From Methanomicrobiales archaeon (GTDB lineage Archaea > Halobacteriota > Methanomicrobia > Methanomicrobiales > Methanoculleaceae): a DNA stretch of 6,483 nt. Position 1 is the first letter of the stretch, and each line of letters opens with the position of its first letter. The stretch covers positions 1 to 6,483 of the forward strand of contig JAAZIF010000236.1 in the NCBI GenBank assembly GCA_012510335.1. The letters run 5' to 3'. Made by a program: the position numbers and the translations under genes. Below, piece by piece: positions 5,784 to 6,483 of this stretch. The notes under the pieces were generated by a model. The model searched no databases and was not told where the DNA came from. It saw only the letters and a list, made by a program, of their open reading frames with translations.

Positions 5784-5810
5784 CGCCTGAGATCCAGGCG
5801 CCGGACTTTT
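5784..5810 (+). terminator. Hairpin plus T-run terminator of the beta-helix gene
   Basis: CGCCTG (5784-5789) pairs with CAGGCG (5795-5800) around the loop AGATC, followed by CCGGAC and TTTT (5807-5810). It lies 25 bases past the stop codon at 5757-5759. Confidence 0.55.
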
Positions 5811-5825
5811 CCTCCAGGATCGCGG

Positions 5826-5843
5826 GTCGAGGGGCTCCTCGAC
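5826..5843. repeat. Perfect 7-bp hairpin with 4-base loop
   Basis: GTCGAGG (5826-5832) pairs with CCTCGAC (5837-5843), with loop GGCT; two G-U pairs could extend the stem. It follows the likely terminator and may be a back-up terminator or the edge of the repetitive region to its right. No strong T-run follows. Confidence 0.5.
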
Positions 5844-5990
5844 TTAAGCCGGTGTGGTTGAATGCACCGCCAGACCGCCTCACCACAGTTCGCCTGCCGG
5901 ATGACCCTGCCCCACCGCCTCCCCCGAGAGGCTGCGCCATGAGCGTGAAGGCCGGTTGCGGCCGGGGTGTTTGAGGGGGAGTTTATGCCC

Positions 5991-6061
5991 GTGTTCCACC
6001 ACGATCGGGTTGATCCTGCAGCACACCAACCCCCTCCCCGGCAGGTGTTCCACCACGATCG
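5991..6061. repeat. 17-base direct repeat, period 54
   Basis: GTGTTCCACCACGATCG occurs identically at 5991-6007 and 6045-6061. Similarity continues downstream of each copy: TGATCCTGCAGCA at 6011 and TGATCCCGCAGCA at 6070, with a 5-base shift. Two copies are too few, and too irregular in their flanks, for a CRISPR array. The 54-base spacing keeps any frame through it, so both overlapping open frames show a duplicated peptide. Confidence 0.85.
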
Positions 6062-6266
6062 ATCACAACTGATCCCGCAGCAGCGGGGGTGCGGCAGGGG
6101 GGCGATCACCGTCCGGGTCGGGAACGCAGGAACCTTCTTGAATTGCAGCTCTTTCCATGAATTTCAGGGGGACTGCGAGATATCCGGCGCCTGTCAGCCT
6201 CCCGGAGATCCCTCCCCGGGCATGCGGGCGGGACGTCTATTCTCAGGAGGTATCCGCGCTAAAGTC

Positions 6267-6419
6267 AAAAATTGAATATATGTCTTTTGGTTAAACCATA
6301 TTTTGTAAAGAATATAAAATAAAGTAAAATATTGCTAAAAACATCATATTTTCATGTTTTAAAGGTGAATTTGATGTCTAACTGATTTAAAAAACATTTT
6401 AAACCATAGGTATCAGACA
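6267..6419 (+). promoter_or_regulatory. AT-rich regulatory region before the right-end gene
   Basis: About 20% G+C by hand count, against a GC-rich background elsewhere. It contains the direct repeat TTAAACCATA at 6291-6300 and 6399-6408. The first copy is part of the odd palindrome TGGTT-A-AACCA (6288-6298). Two AT-rich inverted repeats follow: AAAATAT/ATATTTT (6326-6332 and 6346-6352) and AAAACAT/ATGTTTT (6338-6344 and 6354-6360). ATTTTAAACC (6396-6405) is a good TATA candidate, placing transcription start near 6426 and ahead of the ribosome site at 6434-6443. The region is probably a regulated promoter for the gene to the right. An acquired segment or an origin-like unwinding element are alternatives; no origin recognition box is recognised. 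Confidence 0.5.
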
Positions 6420-6446
6420 ATGCAGTATCTCCCGAGAGGTGAGATA

Positions 6447-6483
6447 GTGCAAGATAGACGGACAACGAAACTTCTAATCGCAG
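6447..6483 (+). CDS. 5' end of an unidentified gene, cut by the window edge
   Basis: A GTG start at 6447 is preceded, with a 4-base gap after GGTGA, by the strong Shine-Dalgarno sequence GAGAGGTGAG (6434-6443). The frame then reads M-QDRRTTKLLIA and is open to the window end: a basic start followed by a hydrophobic turn, which could open a signal peptide, membrane segment or DNA-binding protein. An in-frame ATG at 6420 would add nine residues (MQYLPREI...) but has a weaker ribosome site and lies before the predicted transcription start, so I prefer 6447. Twelve residues are too few to name a function. Confidence 0.55.
   Translation, partial: MQDRRTTKLLIA

Larger units (their letters stand above)
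5811..6266. other. GC-rich stretch without a convincing gene; possible dispersed repeat
   Basis: Several frames are open here on both strands, but none has a recognisable domain or clean start. A minus-strand frame from a GTG at 6056 to a stop at 5880-5882 (58 codons) reads VVEH twice and RSWRSLSGEA; GTGATC just upstream could serve as a ribosome site. From memory, short hypothetical proteins of this kind recur in Methanoculleus genomes, but this is unverified. A competing plus-strand frame (ATG at 5985 to TGA at 6273-6275, 96 codons) has GAGGGGGAG before it and reads VFHHDR twice. Further small hairpins are at 5917-5932 (GCCTC/GAGGC), 5950-5963 (GGCCG/CGGCC) and 6074-6087 (CCCGC/GCGGG). The opposed frames and repeats suggest repeated non-coding DNA more than a gene. 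Confidence 0.45.

Noticed and set aside
5991..6061. CRISPR array
   Set aside because: There are only two repeat copies, similarity extends into the spacer, and no cas genes are present.
5747..6109. 120-codon minus-strand frame behind the beta-helix gene
   Set aside because: It overlaps the end of the gene and its terminator, is rich in Trp, Cys and Arg in a shadow-like way, and competes with other open frames over the same repeats.
5985..6275. 96-codon plus-strand frame with a purine-rich sequence before its ATG
   Set aside because: There is no recognisable domain, it is partly built from a duplicated motif, and it is opposed by an equally plausible minus frame. It cannot be excluded but is not supported.

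Overview
The window looks like chromosomal DNA of a methanogenic archaeon, most likely Methanomicrobiales and probably Methanoculleus or a close relative. The genus is an inference from gene content and GC-rich codon use; it has not been searched. Supporting signs are a full-length methenyl-tetrahydromethanopterin cyclohydrolase (Mch), an archaeal Orc1/Cdc6 initiator, a tRNA gene without an encoded CCA end, TATA-box promoters, and a membrane-anchored parallel beta-helix surface protein.

Layout: positions 1-382 hold no convincing gene but several strong inverted repeats. A 69-residue molbindin/TOBE protein (383-592, minus) follows, then tRNA-Val(UAC) (760-833, minus). Three further minus-strand genes come next: mch (994-1941), orc1/cdc6 (1991-3133) and an unrecognised proline-rich protein with a C-terminal four-cysteine zinc-binding motif (3209-3796). 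A 292-base divergent region (3797-4088) separates these from a plus-strand gene for a 556-residue anchored beta-helix protein (4089-5759), which ends in a hairpin plus T-run terminator. Positions 5811-6266 are GC-rich and lack a convincing gene, but carry hairpins and a duplicated 17-base motif. Positions 6267-6419 are very AT-rich (about 20% G+C by hand count) with repeats, and lead into the start of a gene cut by the window end (6447 onward, plus).

Functionally, Mch carries out a central C1 step of CO2-reducing methanogenesis. The molbindin fits the molybdenum/tungsten needs of formylmethanofuran dehydrogenase and formate dehydrogenase. Orc1/Cdc6 acts in replication initiation; its Walker B and sensor 1 motifs are unusual. 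orc1/cdc6 and mch are 49 bases apart on one strand and could be co-transcribed, although mch has its own strong ribosome binding site. The orc1/cdc6 and zinc-motif genes both have TATA boxes about 27-29 bases before their ATG, suggesting leaderless or nearly leaderless mRNAs.

No complete new system is evident. The best leads are the degenerate Orc1/Cdc6 next to the uncharacterised zinc-motif protein, the structured non-coding region at the left end, the Asn-Cys ladder in the beta-helix protein, and the AT-rich repeat-bearing region at the right end.
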